Positions 1 through 11,696 are shown, counted from the first letter of the stretch. The stretch: 23,109 nucleotides of DNA from Pseudomonadota bacterium (GCA_023389055.1 JAEWFA010000027.1:1-23109), one strand, 5' to 3'. Notes: generated by a model from the sequence alone, not told the origin. Numbers and translations are program-made.

Positions 1-437
1 CTCCTGCACCGCGTGCGCCCGACGGCGCGACCCGGTTCGACGGCAACTGGCCTGCGCTCGCCGCGCGCCTGAACGTCAGCGGCTTCGTTCGCCAGTTCAT
101 GGAGCAGAGCGAACTGCTCCAGGCCGACGGGCTGCGGCTGCGCGTGCGCGTGCCGATCCGTCCGCTCGCCGAACCGGGCACCGTGCGTCGAGTGCGCGAA
201 GCACTCGCGGCGCATTTCGGCGCCGACGTTCGACTGGACGTCGAGGTCGGGCGCGTGCAGGGCCAGACCGCGGCGGTCGCCTCCGCGCAGGAGCGCGCCG
301 ACCGCCAGGCGCAGGCGCAGGCGGCGATCGAGTCCGATCCGTTCGTGCGCACGCTGATCGACGAGTTCGACGGTTCGATCGTGCCGGGCTCGGTGCGCCC
401 GCGCGAGCCTCGACAGACCCCAGGAGGAAACGAATGA
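1..437 (+). CDS. dnaX: DNA polymerase III subunit gamma/tau, C-terminal part (5' truncated by window)
   Basis: Only the last roughly 144 codons are visible; the reading frame is open from base 3 and ends at the TGA at 435-437. The segment around FDGNWPALAARL, then SELLQ, matches the C-terminal region of proteobacterial tau, which contacts the polymerase alpha subunit and DnaB at the replication fork. The ATPase domains that would prove the assignment lie outside the window. The identification therefore rests on this segment and on the very conserved order dnaX-ybaB-recR. The stop codon overlaps the ybaB start (ATGA), so the two genes are probably translationally coupled. An Ala/Gln/Arg-rich helical stretch precedes the end. 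Confidence 0.85.
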   Translation, partial: PAPRAPDGATRFDGNWPALAARLNVSGFVRQFMEQSELLQADGLRLRVRVPIRPLAEPGTVRRVREALAAHFGADVRLDVEVGRVQGQTAAVASAQERADRQAQAQAAIESDPFVRTLIDEFDGSIVPGSVRPREPRQTPGGNE

Positions 438-760
438 TGAAAGGACAGCTCGCCGGCCTGATGAAGCAGGCCCAGCAGATGCAGGAGAACATGAAGAAGG
501 CGCAGGAGCAGCTTGCGCAGATCGAGGTCGAGGGCCAGTCGGGCGCCGGCCTCGTCAAGGTCACGATGACCTGTCGCAACGACGTCAAGCGCATCGCGAT
601 CGACCCGACGCTGTTCGGCGAAGACAAGGACATGCTCGAGGATCTTCTCGTCGCGGCGATGAACGACGCGCTGCGCAGGGCCGAGCAGACGGCCTCGGAG
701 AAGATGGGCGCGATGACGGCCGGAATGCCGCTGCCGCCCGGCTTCAAGATGCCGTTCTGA
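434..760 (+). CDS. ybaB: YbaB/EbfC family nucleoid-associated protein
   Basis: This 108-residue protein has the usual length and pattern of YbaB/EbfC. A Met/Gln/Lys-rich N-terminal helix (MKQAQQMQENMKKAQ) is followed by IEVEGQSGAGLVKVTM and a C-terminal PPGFKMPF. Family members form small dimers that bind DNA and coat the nucleoid; some have been linked to recombination repair through their pairing with recR. The start is the first of two adjacent ATG codons. It overlaps the dnaX stop by four bases and follows a strong AGGAGGA ribosome site at about 421-427. recR follows 22 bp downstream, so the three genes look like one operon. Confidence 0.95.
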   Translation: MMKGQLAGLMKQAQQMQENMKKAQEQLAQIEVEGQSGAGLVKVTMTCRNDVKRIAIDPTLFGEDKDMLEDLLVAAMNDALRRAEQTASEKMGAMTAGMPLPPGFKMPF

Positions 761-782
761 GGGCGCGCGCGACGCACGCACG

Positions 783-1412
783 ATGAAGGCTCCGGCGCCG
801 CTCGACGCGCTTACGGCGGCCTTCCGCCGCCTGCCCGGCGTCGGCGCACGCACCGCGCAGCGCTTCGCCTGGCACCTGCTGCAGCACGACCGCGACGGCG
901 CCGCGCAACTCGCGCAGGCGCTCACCGATGCGGGTTCGCGCATCCGGCACTGCATCCGCTGCAACACCTTCACCGAACTCGAGGTCTGCGAGACCTGCGC
1001 TTCCCCGCGTCGCGATCCGTCGCTGCTGTGCGTCGTCGAGACGCCCGCCGACCAGCTGACGATCGAGCAGACGCTCAGCTACCGGGGGCTGTATTTCGTG
1101 CTGATGGGCCGGCTGTCGCCGCTCGACGGGATCGGGCCGCGCCAGATCGGCCTGGAGCGGTTGCTCGCACGCGCCGGCGACGGCGTCGTTCGCGAGGTGA
1201 TCCTGGCCACCAATTTCACTCAGGAAGGCGAGGCGACGGCGCACTACATCGGTGAGTTGCTGCGCGCGCGCGGCCTCGTCGTCACGCGCCTGGCGCGCGG
1301 CGTGCCGGTGGGCAGCGAGCTCGAGTACGTCGACCCGAGCACGGTGGCGCAGGCGCTGCGCGATCGTCGTTCGGTGGTCGACGACGAGACGGGCGGAGGT
1401 GCCACCACGTGA
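783..1412 (+). CDS. recR: Recombination mediator RecR
   Basis: The product has 209 residues, slightly above the usual 198-200. It contains a helix-hairpin-helix near residues 16-27 (RLPGVGARTAQR), a four-cysteine zinc site (C57, C60, C69, C72), and a Toprim domain starting near residue 80 with the acidic E86 (VVETPAD). The C-terminal GSELEYVD is also typical. With RecO and RecF, RecR loads RecA onto SSB-coated single-stranded DNA at gaps. The extra length is a polar tail (VVDDETGGGATT). The last four bases (GTGA) also supply the start codon of the CoA-transferase gene, so that metabolic gene is translationally coupled to a repair gene. Confidence 0.97.
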   Translation: MKAPAPLDALTAAFRRLPGVGARTAQRFAWHLLQHDRDGAAQLAQALTDAGSRIRHCIRCNTFTELEVCETCASPRRDPSLLCVVETPADQLTIEQTLSYRGLYFVLMGRLSPLDGIGPRQIGLERLLARAGDGVVREVILATNFTQEGEATAHYIGELLRARGLVVTRLARGVPVGSELEYVDPSTVAQALRDRRSVVDDETGGGATT

Positions 1413-2671
1413 ACGCGGATGCGAAGGGCGGCGACTCCCGGACCGGCGGCGCGTCCGGGGGCGGGCCGCTCGCCGGGCTGCGCGTGCTCGAGCTGGGGCA
1501 GTTGATCGCCGGCCCTTTTGCCGGGCGCATGCTCGCCGACTTCGGCGCCGACGTGATCAAGGTCGAGCCGCCCGCGCGCGCGGGCGGCGAAGGGGGCGAT
1601 CCGCTTCGCAAGTGGCGCAAGCTGCATCCCGACGACGCCGGCGGCACTTCGCTGTGGTGGTACGTGCAGGCGCGCAACAAGCGTTCGATCACGCTGGACC
1701 TGCGTCATGCCGAGGGCCAGCGCATCGCGCGAGTGCTCGCGGCGCGCAGCGACGTCGTCATCGAGAATTTCCGTCCGGGCGCGCTCGAGAAGTGGGGCCT
1801 GGGCTACGACGCGCTCGCGAAGGACAACCCGGGGCTGATCCTGCTGCGCCTGTCCGGATACGGGCAGACCGGGCCGTACCGCGATCGCCCCGGTTTCGGC
1901 GCGATCGCCGAGTCGATGGGCGGCATGCGATACGTCACCGGCTTCCCCGACCGTCCGCCGGTGCGGCTGAACCTCTCGCTGGGCGATTCACTCGCCGCGC
2001 TGCACGGACTGATCGGCGTGCTGATGGCGCTGCATCATCGTCGCGCCACGGGGCGCGGGCAGGTCGTCGACGTCGCGCTGTACGAGGCGGTGTTCAACCT
2101 GATGGAGAGCACGCTTCCGGAGTTCGACCGCTACGGCATCGTGCGCGAGCGCACGGGCACCAACCTGACCGGCATCGTGCCGTCGAATACCTATCCGACC
2201 GCCGACGGCGGGCACATCGTCATCGGCGGCAACGGCGATTCGATCTTCAAGCGACTGATGCGTGCAATCGGTCGCGACGATCTCGCCGACGATGCTTGTC
2301 TCGCCGACAACACCGGGCGTGCCGCTCGCGCACAGGAGATCGACGACGCGATCGCGCAGTGGACGTCGTCGCATTCGCTCGAGGAATCGCTCGACGTGAT
2401 GGCGAAGGCCGAGGTGCCCAGCGGCCGCATCTTCAGCGCGGCCGACATGGTCGAAGATCCGCAGTACCTGTCGCGCGCGATGATCGAGCAGGCTACGCTG
2501 CCCGACGGAACACCGTTGGCGATCCCCGGCATCGTTCCGAAGTTCTCGCAGACGCCGGGCGAGACGCGCTGGGTGGGGCCGGCGCTCGGCGAGCACACGG
2601 CGGAGGTGCTCGGCGAGCTGGGCTATGACGATGAGGCGGTGGCGAGGTTGCGGGCGTCGGGCGTCGTTTAG
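1409..2671 (+). CDS. CaiB/BaiF family CoA-transferase (class III)
   Basis: This 420-residue protein begins with a Gly/Ser-rich stretch of about 27 residues, then the family opening LAGLRVLELGQLIAGPFAGR and DFGADVIKVEPP. SGYGQTGPYRDRPGF and the GD-S pattern around D193 follow. D193 is the expected catalytic aspartate that forms the acyl anhydride in formyl-CoA transferase and its relatives. Class III enzymes move CoA between carboxylic acids. The substrate cannot be read from sequence. The GTG start overlaps the recR stop by four bases. Downstream, after 101 bp, lies a solute importer, so joint uptake and CoA activation of an organic acid is possible. That link is inference only. Confidence 0.92.
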   Translation: MNADAKGGDSRTGGASGGGPLAGLRVLELGQLIAGPFAGRMLADFGADVIKVEPPARAGGEGGDPLRKWRKLHPDDAGGTSLWWYVQARNKRSITLDLRHAEGQRIARVLAARSDVVIENFRPGALEKWGLGYDALAKDNPGLILLRLSGYGQTGPYRDRPGFGAIAESMGGMRYVTGFPDRPPVRLNLSLGDSLAALHGLIGVLMALHHRRATGRGQVVDVALYEAVFNLMESTLPEFDRYGIVRERTGTNLTGIVPSNTYPTADGGHIVIGGNGDSIFKRLMRAIGRDDLADDACLADNTGRAARAQEIDDAIAQWTSSHSLEESLDVMAKAEVPSGRIFSAADMVEDPQYLSRAMIEQATLPDGTPLAIPGIVPKFSQTPGETRWVGPALGEHTAEVLGELGYDDEAVARLRASGVV

Positions 2672-2772
2672 GGACGGGCGCGTTCCGATGAGCCGTCGTC
2701 CGGATCGGTTAACCTGACGTCCACCCGCTCGCAGTCGCCCGCAAGACGACGCGGCCCCCGAGGAGACCCGAT

Positions 2773-3795
2773 ATGCGCCGACGCTTTCTCGCTTGCACGC
2801 TCGCCGCCACCGCACTGGCCGTCGTGCCTTTCGCCGCTCATGCGCAGGGCAAGCCGGAGAAGTCCAGGCTCACGATCGCCGTCGGCGGAAAGGCCGCCTT
2901 CTACTACCTGCCGTTGACGATCGCCGAGCAGCTCGGCTACTTCAAGGAACAGGGCCTGGACGTCGAGATTCTCGATTTCGCCGGCGGCTCGGCGGCGCTG
3001 CGCGCGGTGGTCGGCGGGTCGGCCGACGTCGTGTCGGGCGCCTACGAACACACGATCAGCCTGCAGGCGAGCAACCAGTACTTCACCGCCTTCGTGCTGC
3101 AGGGGCGCGCGCCGCAGATCGCGGTCGGCGTTTCGAAGAAGGCGAAGTATTCGTCGCCTGCCGACATGAAGGGGATGAAGATCGGCGTCTCGGCGCCCGG
3201 CTCGTCGACCAACATGGTCGCCAACTACTTCCTGTCGAAGCACGGACTGAAGGCCTCCGACGTCTCCTACGTCGGGGTGGGCACGGGCAACGCGGCGATC
3301 GCCGCGATCGAGTCGGGCCAGATCGACGCGCTGTCGAACGTCGATCCGGTGATGACGATGCTCGAACAGCGCGGCGCCGTGCAGATCGTCGCCGACACGC
3401 GCACGCTCAAAGGCACCGAGGCGTTGTTCGGCGGGCCGATGCCGGCCGGCTGCCTGTATGCGCCCGAGGACTTCGTCAAGAAGAACCCGAACACCGTGCA
3501 GGCACTGGCCACCGCGATGGTCAAGGCGTTGAAGTGGCTGCAGCAGGCCGGTCCGTCGGAAATCGTCAAGACGGTTCCCGAGGCGTACCTGCTCGGCGAT
3601 CGGGCGCTGTATCTCGCGTCGTACAACAACGTGAAGAACGCGCTCAGCCCCGACGGGCTGATCCCGGAGGCCGGTACGAAGACGACGCTGAAGGCGCTGG
3701 CGAGCTTCAATCCGAAGATCCAGCCCGACAAGATCGATCTGTCGCGCACGTACACCAACGAGTTCACCCGCAAGGCGCTCGCGAAGCTGCAGTGA
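2773..3795 (+). CDS. ABC transporter substrate-binding protein, NitT/TauT (SsuA/NMT1-like) family
   Basis: The 340-residue product opens with a Sec signal peptide: three arginines, a hydrophobic run, and a likely cut after A24 (AHA/QG). The mature part has the fold pattern of the nitrate/sulfonate/taurine/thiamine-precursor binding proteins: YYLPLTIAEQLGYFKEQGL near the N-terminus, GGSADVVSGAYEH, then MKIGVSAPGSSTN. It would act in the periplasm and deliver a solute to the permease. The solute is unknown; no residue set specific for taurine or nitrate can be claimed. A GAGGAG ribosome site lies just upstream of the ATG. The stop overlaps the GTG start of the ATPase gene. Confidence 0.9.
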   Translation: MRRRFLACTLAATALAVVPFAAHAQGKPEKSRLTIAVGGKAAFYYLPLTIAEQLGYFKEQGLDVEILDFAGGSAALRAVVGGSADVVSGAYEHTISLQASNQYFTAFVLQGRAPQIAVGVSKKAKYSSPADMKGMKIGVSAPGSSTNMVANYFLSKHGLKASDVSYVGVGTGNAAIAAIESGQIDALSNVDPVMTMLEQRGAVQIVADTRTLKGTEALFGGPMPAGCLYAPEDFVKKNPNTVQALATAMVKALKWLQQAGPSEIVKTVPEAYLLGDRALYLASYNNVKNALSPDGLIPEAGTKTTLKALASFNPKIQPDKIDLSRTYTNEFTRKALAKLQ

Positions 3796-4634
3796 GCGAG
3801 GCGTCCGAGCCGCGTCCGAGCCGCGCCGCTCCGGCGCTCGCGCTCGAGGCAATCACCTGCACCTTCGTTGCGCGCGACGATCCGGGGCAGCGCCACACGG
3901 CGGTGCGCGACGTCGTCCTGCGCGTCGCGCCCGGCGAGTTCGTCTCGGTGGTCGGACCCACGGGTTGCGGCAAGTCGACGCTGCTGAACGTCGGCGCCGG
4001 CCTGCTCGCGCCGTCGTCGGGCCACGTCGAGGTGTTCGGCAAGCGCCTCGACGGCATCAACCGGCGCGCCGGCTACATGTTCCAGACCGACGCATTGATG
4101 CCGTGGCGGCGAACGATCGACAACGTCATCGCGGGGTTGCAGTTCCGCGGCGTGCCCGATGCCGAGGCGCGCGAGCGCGGCGAGGCTTGGCTCGCGCGCG
4201 TCGGGCTGCGCGGCTTCGGCGATCGCTATCCGCACCAGTTGTCGGGCGGCATGCGCAAGCGCGCGGCGCTCGCGCAGACGTTGATCCTCGATCCCGACAT
4301 CATCCTGATGGACGAGCCGTTCTCGGCACTCGACATCCAGACGCGCCAGTTGATGGAGAACGAGGTCCTAGAGCTGTGGGCGGCACAACGCAAGGCGGTG
4401 CTGTTCATCACGCACGACCTCGACGAGGCGATCGCGATGAGCGATCGCGTCGTCGTGCTCGCAGCCGGGCCCGCGTCGCATCCGATCGGCGAGTTCCGCA
4501 TCGACCTGCCGCGTCCGCGCGACGTCGCCGAAATCCGCTCGCAGCCGGCCTTTCTCGACCTGCACGACCGGATCTGGGCGGTGCTGCGCGACGAGGTGCT
4601 GAAGGGCTACGCGCAGCAGAAGCGCACGCAGTGA
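3792..4634 (+). CDS. ABC transporter ATP-binding protein, NitT/TauT family
   Basis: The GTG at 3792 is chosen because it overlaps the stop of the binding-protein gene by four bases and gives the expected length, 280 residues. The open frame runs much further upstream, but that part only shadows the binding protein. Walker A is GPTGCGKST (G55-T63), the ABC signature is LSGGMRKR (L150-R157), and Walker B is ILMDEP with D174 and E175. The switch histidine is in FITHDLDEA. The C-terminal LPRPRDVAEIR and the following FLDLHDRIW are typical of the nitrate/taurine group. It would power solute import at the inner membrane together with its two neighbours. Confidence 0.93.
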   Translation: MSEASEPRPSRAAPALALEAITCTFVARDDPGQRHTAVRDVVLRVAPGEFVSVVGPTGCGKSTLLNVGAGLLAPSSGHVEVFGKRLDGINRRAGYMFQTDALMPWRRTIDNVIAGLQFRGVPDAEARERGEAWLARVGLRGFGDRYPHQLSGGMRKRAALAQTLILDPDIILMDEPFSALDIQTRQLMENEVLELWAAQRKAVLFITHDLDEAIAMSDRVVVLAAGPASHPIGEFRIDLPRPRDVAEIRSQPAFLDLHDRIWAVLRDEVLKGYAQQKRTQ

Positions 4635-4650
4635 ACCTCCCCGACGAACC

Positions 4651-5463
4651 GTGACTTCCGCGTCGCTTCGCCTGCGCTTCTACCAGGCACTCGTTTTCGC
4701 CGCGTTCGTGCTGCTGTGGTGGGCGCTGACCAGCCCCACGCTGCTGCCGAACTTCTACTTCTCGAATCCGCACCAGGCGGCGTTCTTCTTCGGCGAGCCG
4801 CAGAAGGTCTTCGTGCGCATCGTCGAGTGGTTCGCCAGCGGCGAGATCTGGATCCATCTGGGCGTGACGCTGTTCGAGACCGTGGCCGCGTTCGCGATCG
4901 GGACGGTCGGCGGACTGCTCGTCGGCATGTGGCTCGCGCTCAGCCCCACGGCGGCAGCGATCTTCGATCCATACGTGAAGGCGGCGAACTCGATGCCGCG
5001 CGTCATCCTCGCGCCGATCTTCTCGATCTGGTTCGGGCTGGGCGTCTGGTCGAAAGTGGCGCTCGGCGTAACGCTCGTGTTCTTCATCGTGTTCTTCAAC
5101 GTCTACCAGGGCGTGCGCGAGGTGAGTCCGCAGGTGCTGGCGAACGCGCGAATGCTCGGCGCGAGCCAGCGCCAGCTGCTGCGCCACGTGTACCTGCCCA
5201 GCGCGACGAGCTGGGTGTTCTCCAGCCTGCACAACTCGGTGGGCCTCGCCTTCGTCGGTGCGGTGGTCGGCGAGTACCTCGGGTCGGCGCGCGGCGTCGG
5301 ATACCTGATCCTGCAGGCCGAAGGCACCTTCGACATCAACACCGTGTTCGCCGGCGTCGTCGTGCTGACCCTGTTTGCGCTGGTCCTGGACGCCGTCGTG
5401 AGCGTGGTCGAGAAGCGGCTGATGAAGTGGCAGCCGCGGCAGGGCGAGACGGAAAAGCTTTGA
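4651..5463 (+). CDS. ABC transporter permease, NitT/TauT (SsuC-like) family
   Basis: This 270-residue membrane protein has about six hydrophobic segments, the first near residues 11-27. It carries the cytoplasmic EAA-type loop at about 163-185 (LANARMLGAS, then LRHVYLPSA), where the ATPase docks. NSMPRVILAPIFSIWFGLG is a hallmark of the sulfonate/nitrate permeases. The start is a GTG 16 bp after the ATPase stop, with only a weak ribosome site, so coupling to upstream translation is likely. It closes the importer operon. A strong hairpin follows 125 bp downstream. The transported solute is unknown. Confidence 0.92.
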   Translation: MTSASLRLRFYQALVFAAFVLLWWALTSPTLLPNFYFSNPHQAAFFFGEPQKVFVRIVEWFASGEIWIHLGVTLFETVAAFAIGTVGGLLVGMWLALSPTAAAIFDPYVKAANSMPRVILAPIFSIWFGLGVWSKVALGVTLVFFIVFFNVYQGVREVSPQVLANARMLGASQRQLLRHVYLPSATSWVFSSLHNSVGLAFVGAVVGEYLGSARGVGYLILQAEGTFDINTVFAGVVVLTLFALVLDAVVSVVEKRLMKWQPRQGETEKL

Positions 5464-5587
5464 CGTGACCAGGGATGGGGAGGCGCGATTGCGTCTGTCG
5501 GCAGCCCTTACATTCTCCGTCTGTTCGAGGTGACTCTCGCGGAAATGGCGCGGAAAATCCCCTGGGCAATAGAGATGCCAAGAAGAT

Positions 5588-5612
5588 TCACGGCGCCGCA
5601 GGCGCCGTGAAG
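5588..5612. terminator. Probable bidirectional terminator between convergent genes
   Basis: A perfect 11-bp inverted repeat with a 3-base loop: arms TTCACGGCGCC and GGCGCCGTGAA around GCA. It lies between the end of the permease gene (+) and the end of the PEP-CTERM gene (-). Read on the - strand, a short T-rich stretch (TCTTCTT) follows the stem, which suits intrinsic termination of the - strand gene. On the + strand the following bases are A/G-rich, so termination there is less certain. Confidence 0.65.
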
Positions 5613-5650
5613 GAAGCTGCATACCGGCGGGTGCCGGCGGAATTGTCGGT

Positions 5651-6655
5651 TCAGCGTTCGCGCTTACGACGCGCCGCCAGTGCGATTGCGCCGAGGCCGA
5701 TCAGCGCGAGGCTGGCCGGCGCCGGAACCGCGCCGCCACCGTCGGGCGGGACGATGACATCCCCGCCTACACCGTTGAAGGCGAAGACGAACGTGGGCAG
5801 ATTGCGCGCAGCGGTGCCGCCCGACGACGACATGCCGAGCGAGTAGAGCTCCGGCCCGATCAGGCCGAGCAGCGCGAGTGCATCACTCGCGTCGCGTCCG
5901 GCCCCGTAGAAGATGTTGAAGGTGAAATCCTCTCCGTCTGCGAGGGCGCCGAACCCGAATACGAACAACGCGCCGTGATCCGAAGGGCCGGTCGTGCCGT
6001 CGGCATTGACGGGACCGATGATTCCCGTGTCGCCCGTCGCGGTCATCGGGTTCGCGTTGGCGAAGCCATTGTCGGTCGAATGCAGCAGGCTCGGCGTCGA
6101 CCCCGTTCCCTGGATCGTGACGAATTCGCTGAACTCGGTTGGCGGAACGTCCCAGTCCATCGCACGCGCGAAGCGCAGGTCCGTGATGGTGGCGCCCGTG
6201 CCGTTGTGGAGGGTGATGGTGTTCTGGAAGAGGGCTCCCGTAGCGGTCTGTGCACCGATCGAGTACGTCTGGGTGACGCTCAAACCGCTGAGTGCGGTAA
6301 GCGCAGTGTTCGAGGTGAAGGTGGTCGCCGTGGAACCGGGCGCGTTCACGGTGATTCCCTGGTTCCCCGTACTCTCGCCCACCTGCCCGCCGATCCCGTT
6401 GGCTGCGACGCCCCACGCTTCGCACGGGCACCCGGGCGTCAGCGCGTCCTGGAAGCCGGTGCGTCCCCCTTGTCCCGTGAAGTTGTAGCCGATGCCGGCA
6501 GTCTGGCCGCCGGCGGTGGTGTCGAGCGAGCCGCTGTCGTTGATGCCGATTCGTACCGTGCCGTTGGGCGATACGAGGATCGCATTCGCGGCCGCCAGGC
6601 TCGTAAAGCCGACAGTGGCGAGCGCGACCGCCAGGTGCAGTGCTCGGGCCTTCAT
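5651..6655 (-). CDS. Secreted PEP-CTERM-like (exosortase-sorted) protein of unknown function
   Basis: The ATG at 6655 is chosen over the longer open frame because AGGGAGA sits just upstream and a clean signal peptide follows, with a likely cut after A25. The 334-residue product is rich in Gly, Thr, Ala and Asn, as expected for an extracellular beta-rich protein. It contains a Cys-Pro-Cys motif (C76 and C78, in TPGCPCEAWG). The last 25 residues form a sorting tail: VPAPAS, a hydrophobic helix, then the basic RRKRER. VPAP replaces the common VPEP, a known variation. Such proteins are cut and anchored or exported by an exosortase. None is in this window. The role is unknown. Confidence 0.85.
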   Translation of the reverse strand: MKARALHLAVALATVGFTSLAAANAILVSPNGTVRIGINDSGSLDTTAGGQTAGIGYNFTGQGGRTGFQDALTPGCPCEAWGVAANGIGGQVGESTGNQGITVNAPGSTATTFTSNTALTALSGLSVTQTYSIGAQTATGALFQNTITLHNGTGATITDLRFARAMDWDVPPTEFSEFVTIQGTGSTPSLLHSTDNGFANANPMTATGDTGIIGPVNADGTTGPSDHGALFVFGFGALADGEDFTFNIFYGAGRDASDALALLGLIGPELYSLGMSSSGGTAARNLPTFVFAFNGVGGDVIVPPDGGGAVPAPASLALIGLGAIALAARRKRER

Positions 6656-7145
6656 CTTGTTCTCCCTGCGGGGGAAGAAATAGTGGATGGGGGCGCTCTC
6701 AAGCGCCAGGACGACGCCGTCCTGAACGCTGGAAGGCATAAACCGTGCCATCGGGCGCATCTCCTGTCGGATCAGGACCTTGGATGATCGAGGTTCCGAG
6801 TTCGATGCTCGTGTTGTAAAACTCGTCGACAACCGGCGGGAAAGTGTGCTTGTGCCTGCGATGGGCGGCCAACCTGCGGGCGCCGTTGTCGACCGGCAAT
6901 CACCCGTGCCGAGTGGTTCCGGGACCGTCGCTGCTCGCATCCGGTGCGGCAGTTGCGTGCGGCAAATGCTATCCTTCGAAGGTTTTGCAGTTTCCCACCG
7001 GCTAGCGCCTGATTTTCCCCGCTCGTCGCGCCGAATCCGTCGTTCGCGGCGTCGTCAGACTCCGCGCCGATCGTCTTTCCGACCGGAATTGCCCGTCCGG
7101 TCCGTTTCGGCCCGAGGTGCACCGGTGACCATCCAGGAGTCTCCG
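6656..7145. other. Divergent intergenic region between the PEP-CTERM gene and carA
   Basis: These 490 bp hold no convincing gene. Several frames stay open, but none shows a start with a ribosome site and family-like sequence. It must contain the promoters for the leftward PEP-CTERM gene and the rightward carAB operon. One extended -10 candidate is listed separately. I saw no clear attenuator or riboswitch. Confidence 0.6.
6967..6975 (+). promoter_or_regulatory. Candidate extended -10 promoter for carAB
   Basis: TGCTATCCT matches the extended -10 form TGnTATAAT at the TG and at four of six hexamer positions. No good -35 hexamer sits 17 bp upstream. It would give a leader of about 165 bases before the carA start. 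This is a weak visual match only. Confidence 0.3.
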
Positions 7146-8366
7146 TTGCCCGCCGAGCCCACTACGCAGCCTGCCCGGTCTACCGGCGCGGGCCTCATTG
7201 CTCCGTACGCGCCCGCCGTCCTGGCGCTCGCCGACGGCACCGTGTTTCGCGGTCGCTCGATCGGCGCCGCCACGCTGGCGGTGGGCGAGGTCGTCTTCAA
7301 CACCGCGATGACCGGCTACCAGGAGATCCTCACCGATCCCAGCTATTGCCGGCAGCTCGTCACGCTGACCTATCCGCACATCGGCAACTACGGCGTGAAT
7401 CTCGAAGATGTCGAGGCGGCAAAGATCCACGTCGCGGGGCTTGTCGTGAAGGACGTGCCCGATCGACTGTCGAACTGGCGCAGCGTCGATTCGCTGACCG
7501 CCTACCTGCGACGCGAGGGCGTTCCCGGCATCGCCGGGATCGACACCCGGAAGCTCGTGCGGCGGTTGCGCGAAATCGGCGCGCAAGCGGGGTGTCTCGT
7601 TGCTGCGGCACATCCCGGCGATGCGATCGACGAGCGCGCCGCGATCGACGCGGCGCGTGCCTTTCCCGGCCTGGGCGGCATGGACCTGGCGAAGGAAGTC
7701 TCGGCGCCCGAGTCGTACCGCTGGTCGCAGGGCTCGTGGCGGCTCGGGGCGGGCTTCGCTTCGCCGCCGACCGACGCGTCGAAGCGGCGCTATCGCGTCG
7801 TCGCCTTCGACTATGGCGTCAAGCGCAACATCCTGCGCCTGCTCGCCGACCGCGGCTGCGACGTGATCGTGCTGCCCGCGCAGGCGAGCGCCGCCGAGGC
7901 GCTGGCGCTGTCGCCCGACGGCATCTTCCTGTCGAACGGCCCCGGTGATCCCGAGCCCTGCTACTACGCGATCGACACGATCCGCGAGCTGATCGACCGC
8001 GACCTGCCGGTGTTCGGCATCTGCCTCGGACACCAGCTCGTCGGCCTGGCTTCCGGCGCGAAGACGATGAAGCTGAAGTTCGGCCACCACGGCGCGAACC
8101 ACCCGGTGCGCAACCTCGATACCGGCAAGGTGCACATCACGAGCCAGAACCACGGCTTCGCGGTCGACCCCGATTCGCTGCCGCCGAACCTTCGCGTCAC
8201 GCACGTGTCGCTGTTCGACGGCTCGATACAGGGGCTCGAGCGCACCGATCACCCGGTGTTCTGTTTCCAGGGGCACCCGGAGGCGAGCCCCGGCCCGCAG
8301 GACATCCATTACCTGTTCGACCGCTTCGTCGACGCGATGGAGACGCGCCGGCACGCGCTCTCCTGA
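7146..8366 (+). CDS. carA: Carbamoyl-phosphate synthase small (glutaminase) subunit
   Basis: CarA hydrolyses glutamine and passes ammonia to CarB for carbamoyl phosphate, which feeds pyrimidine and arginine synthesis. The N-terminal CPSase domain starts at PAVLALADGTVFRG, with MTGYQEILTDPSY. The class I glutaminase domain has the nucleophile C293 (FGICLGHQ) and the partners H377 and E379 (QGHPEASPGP). The TTG at 7146 is chosen because AGGAG at 7135-7139 has ideal spacing, giving 406 residues. A GTG at 7125 would add seven residues. The roughly 20 residues before the conserved start are Pro/Ala/Thr-rich and longer than in most relatives. carB begins 17 bp downstream. Confidence 0.95.
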   Translation: MPAEPTTQPARSTGAGLIAPYAPAVLALADGTVFRGRSIGAATLAVGEVVFNTAMTGYQEILTDPSYCRQLVTLTYPHIGNYGVNLEDVEAAKIHVAGLVVKDVPDRLSNWRSVDSLTAYLRREGVPGIAGIDTRKLVRRLREIGAQAGCLVAAAHPGDAIDERAAIDAARAFPGLGGMDLAKEVSAPESYRWSQGSWRLGAGFASPPTDASKRRYRVVAFDYGVKRNILRLLADRGCDVIVLPAQASAAEALALSPDGIFLSNGPGDPEPCYYAIDTIRELIDRDLPVFGICLGHQLVGLASGAKTMKLKFGHHGANHPVRNLDTGKVHITSQNHGFAVDPDSLPPNLRVTHVSLFDGSIQGLERTDHPVFCFQGHPEASPGPQDIHYLFDRFVDAMETRRHALS

Positions 8367-8383
8367 TTCCTTCTTCCCGCACC

Positions 8384-11614
<3,231 letters not shown>

Positions 11615-11666
11615 AACGTCGAGTGCCGGGCCGCGTCGCCGACGCGCTTTCGCGCGACGTTCGAGG

Positions 11667-11696
11667 TTCCGCATCGTCGTTCTTTTGCGTTAGAGT
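11667..11696 (+). promoter_or_regulatory. Candidate promoter for greA
   Basis: In the 196-bp gap between carB and greA, TAGAGT at 11691-11696 resembles a -10 hexamer (4 of 6). TTCCGC at 11667-11672 is a poor -35 at 18-bp spacing. Nothing else of note is seen in this gap. The leader would be about 110 bases. Confidence 0.3.

Noticed and set aside
2793..3791. Long N-terminal extension of the ABC ATPase frame (613 residues in all)
   Set aside because: The first 333 codons lie in another frame of the binding-protein gene and look like low-complexity shadow. The GTG at 3792 gives the normal ATPase length.
6699..6899. A 66-codon - strand frame containing VVDEFYNTSIELG, faintly like a domain seen in some betaproteobacterial surface proteins
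   Set aside because: Only a few residues match, and there is no convincing start or continuation.
6656..6940. Upstream extension of the PEP-CTERM frame
   Set aside because: It would bury the signal peptide about 95 residues inside the protein, and the ATG at 6655 has its own ribosome site.
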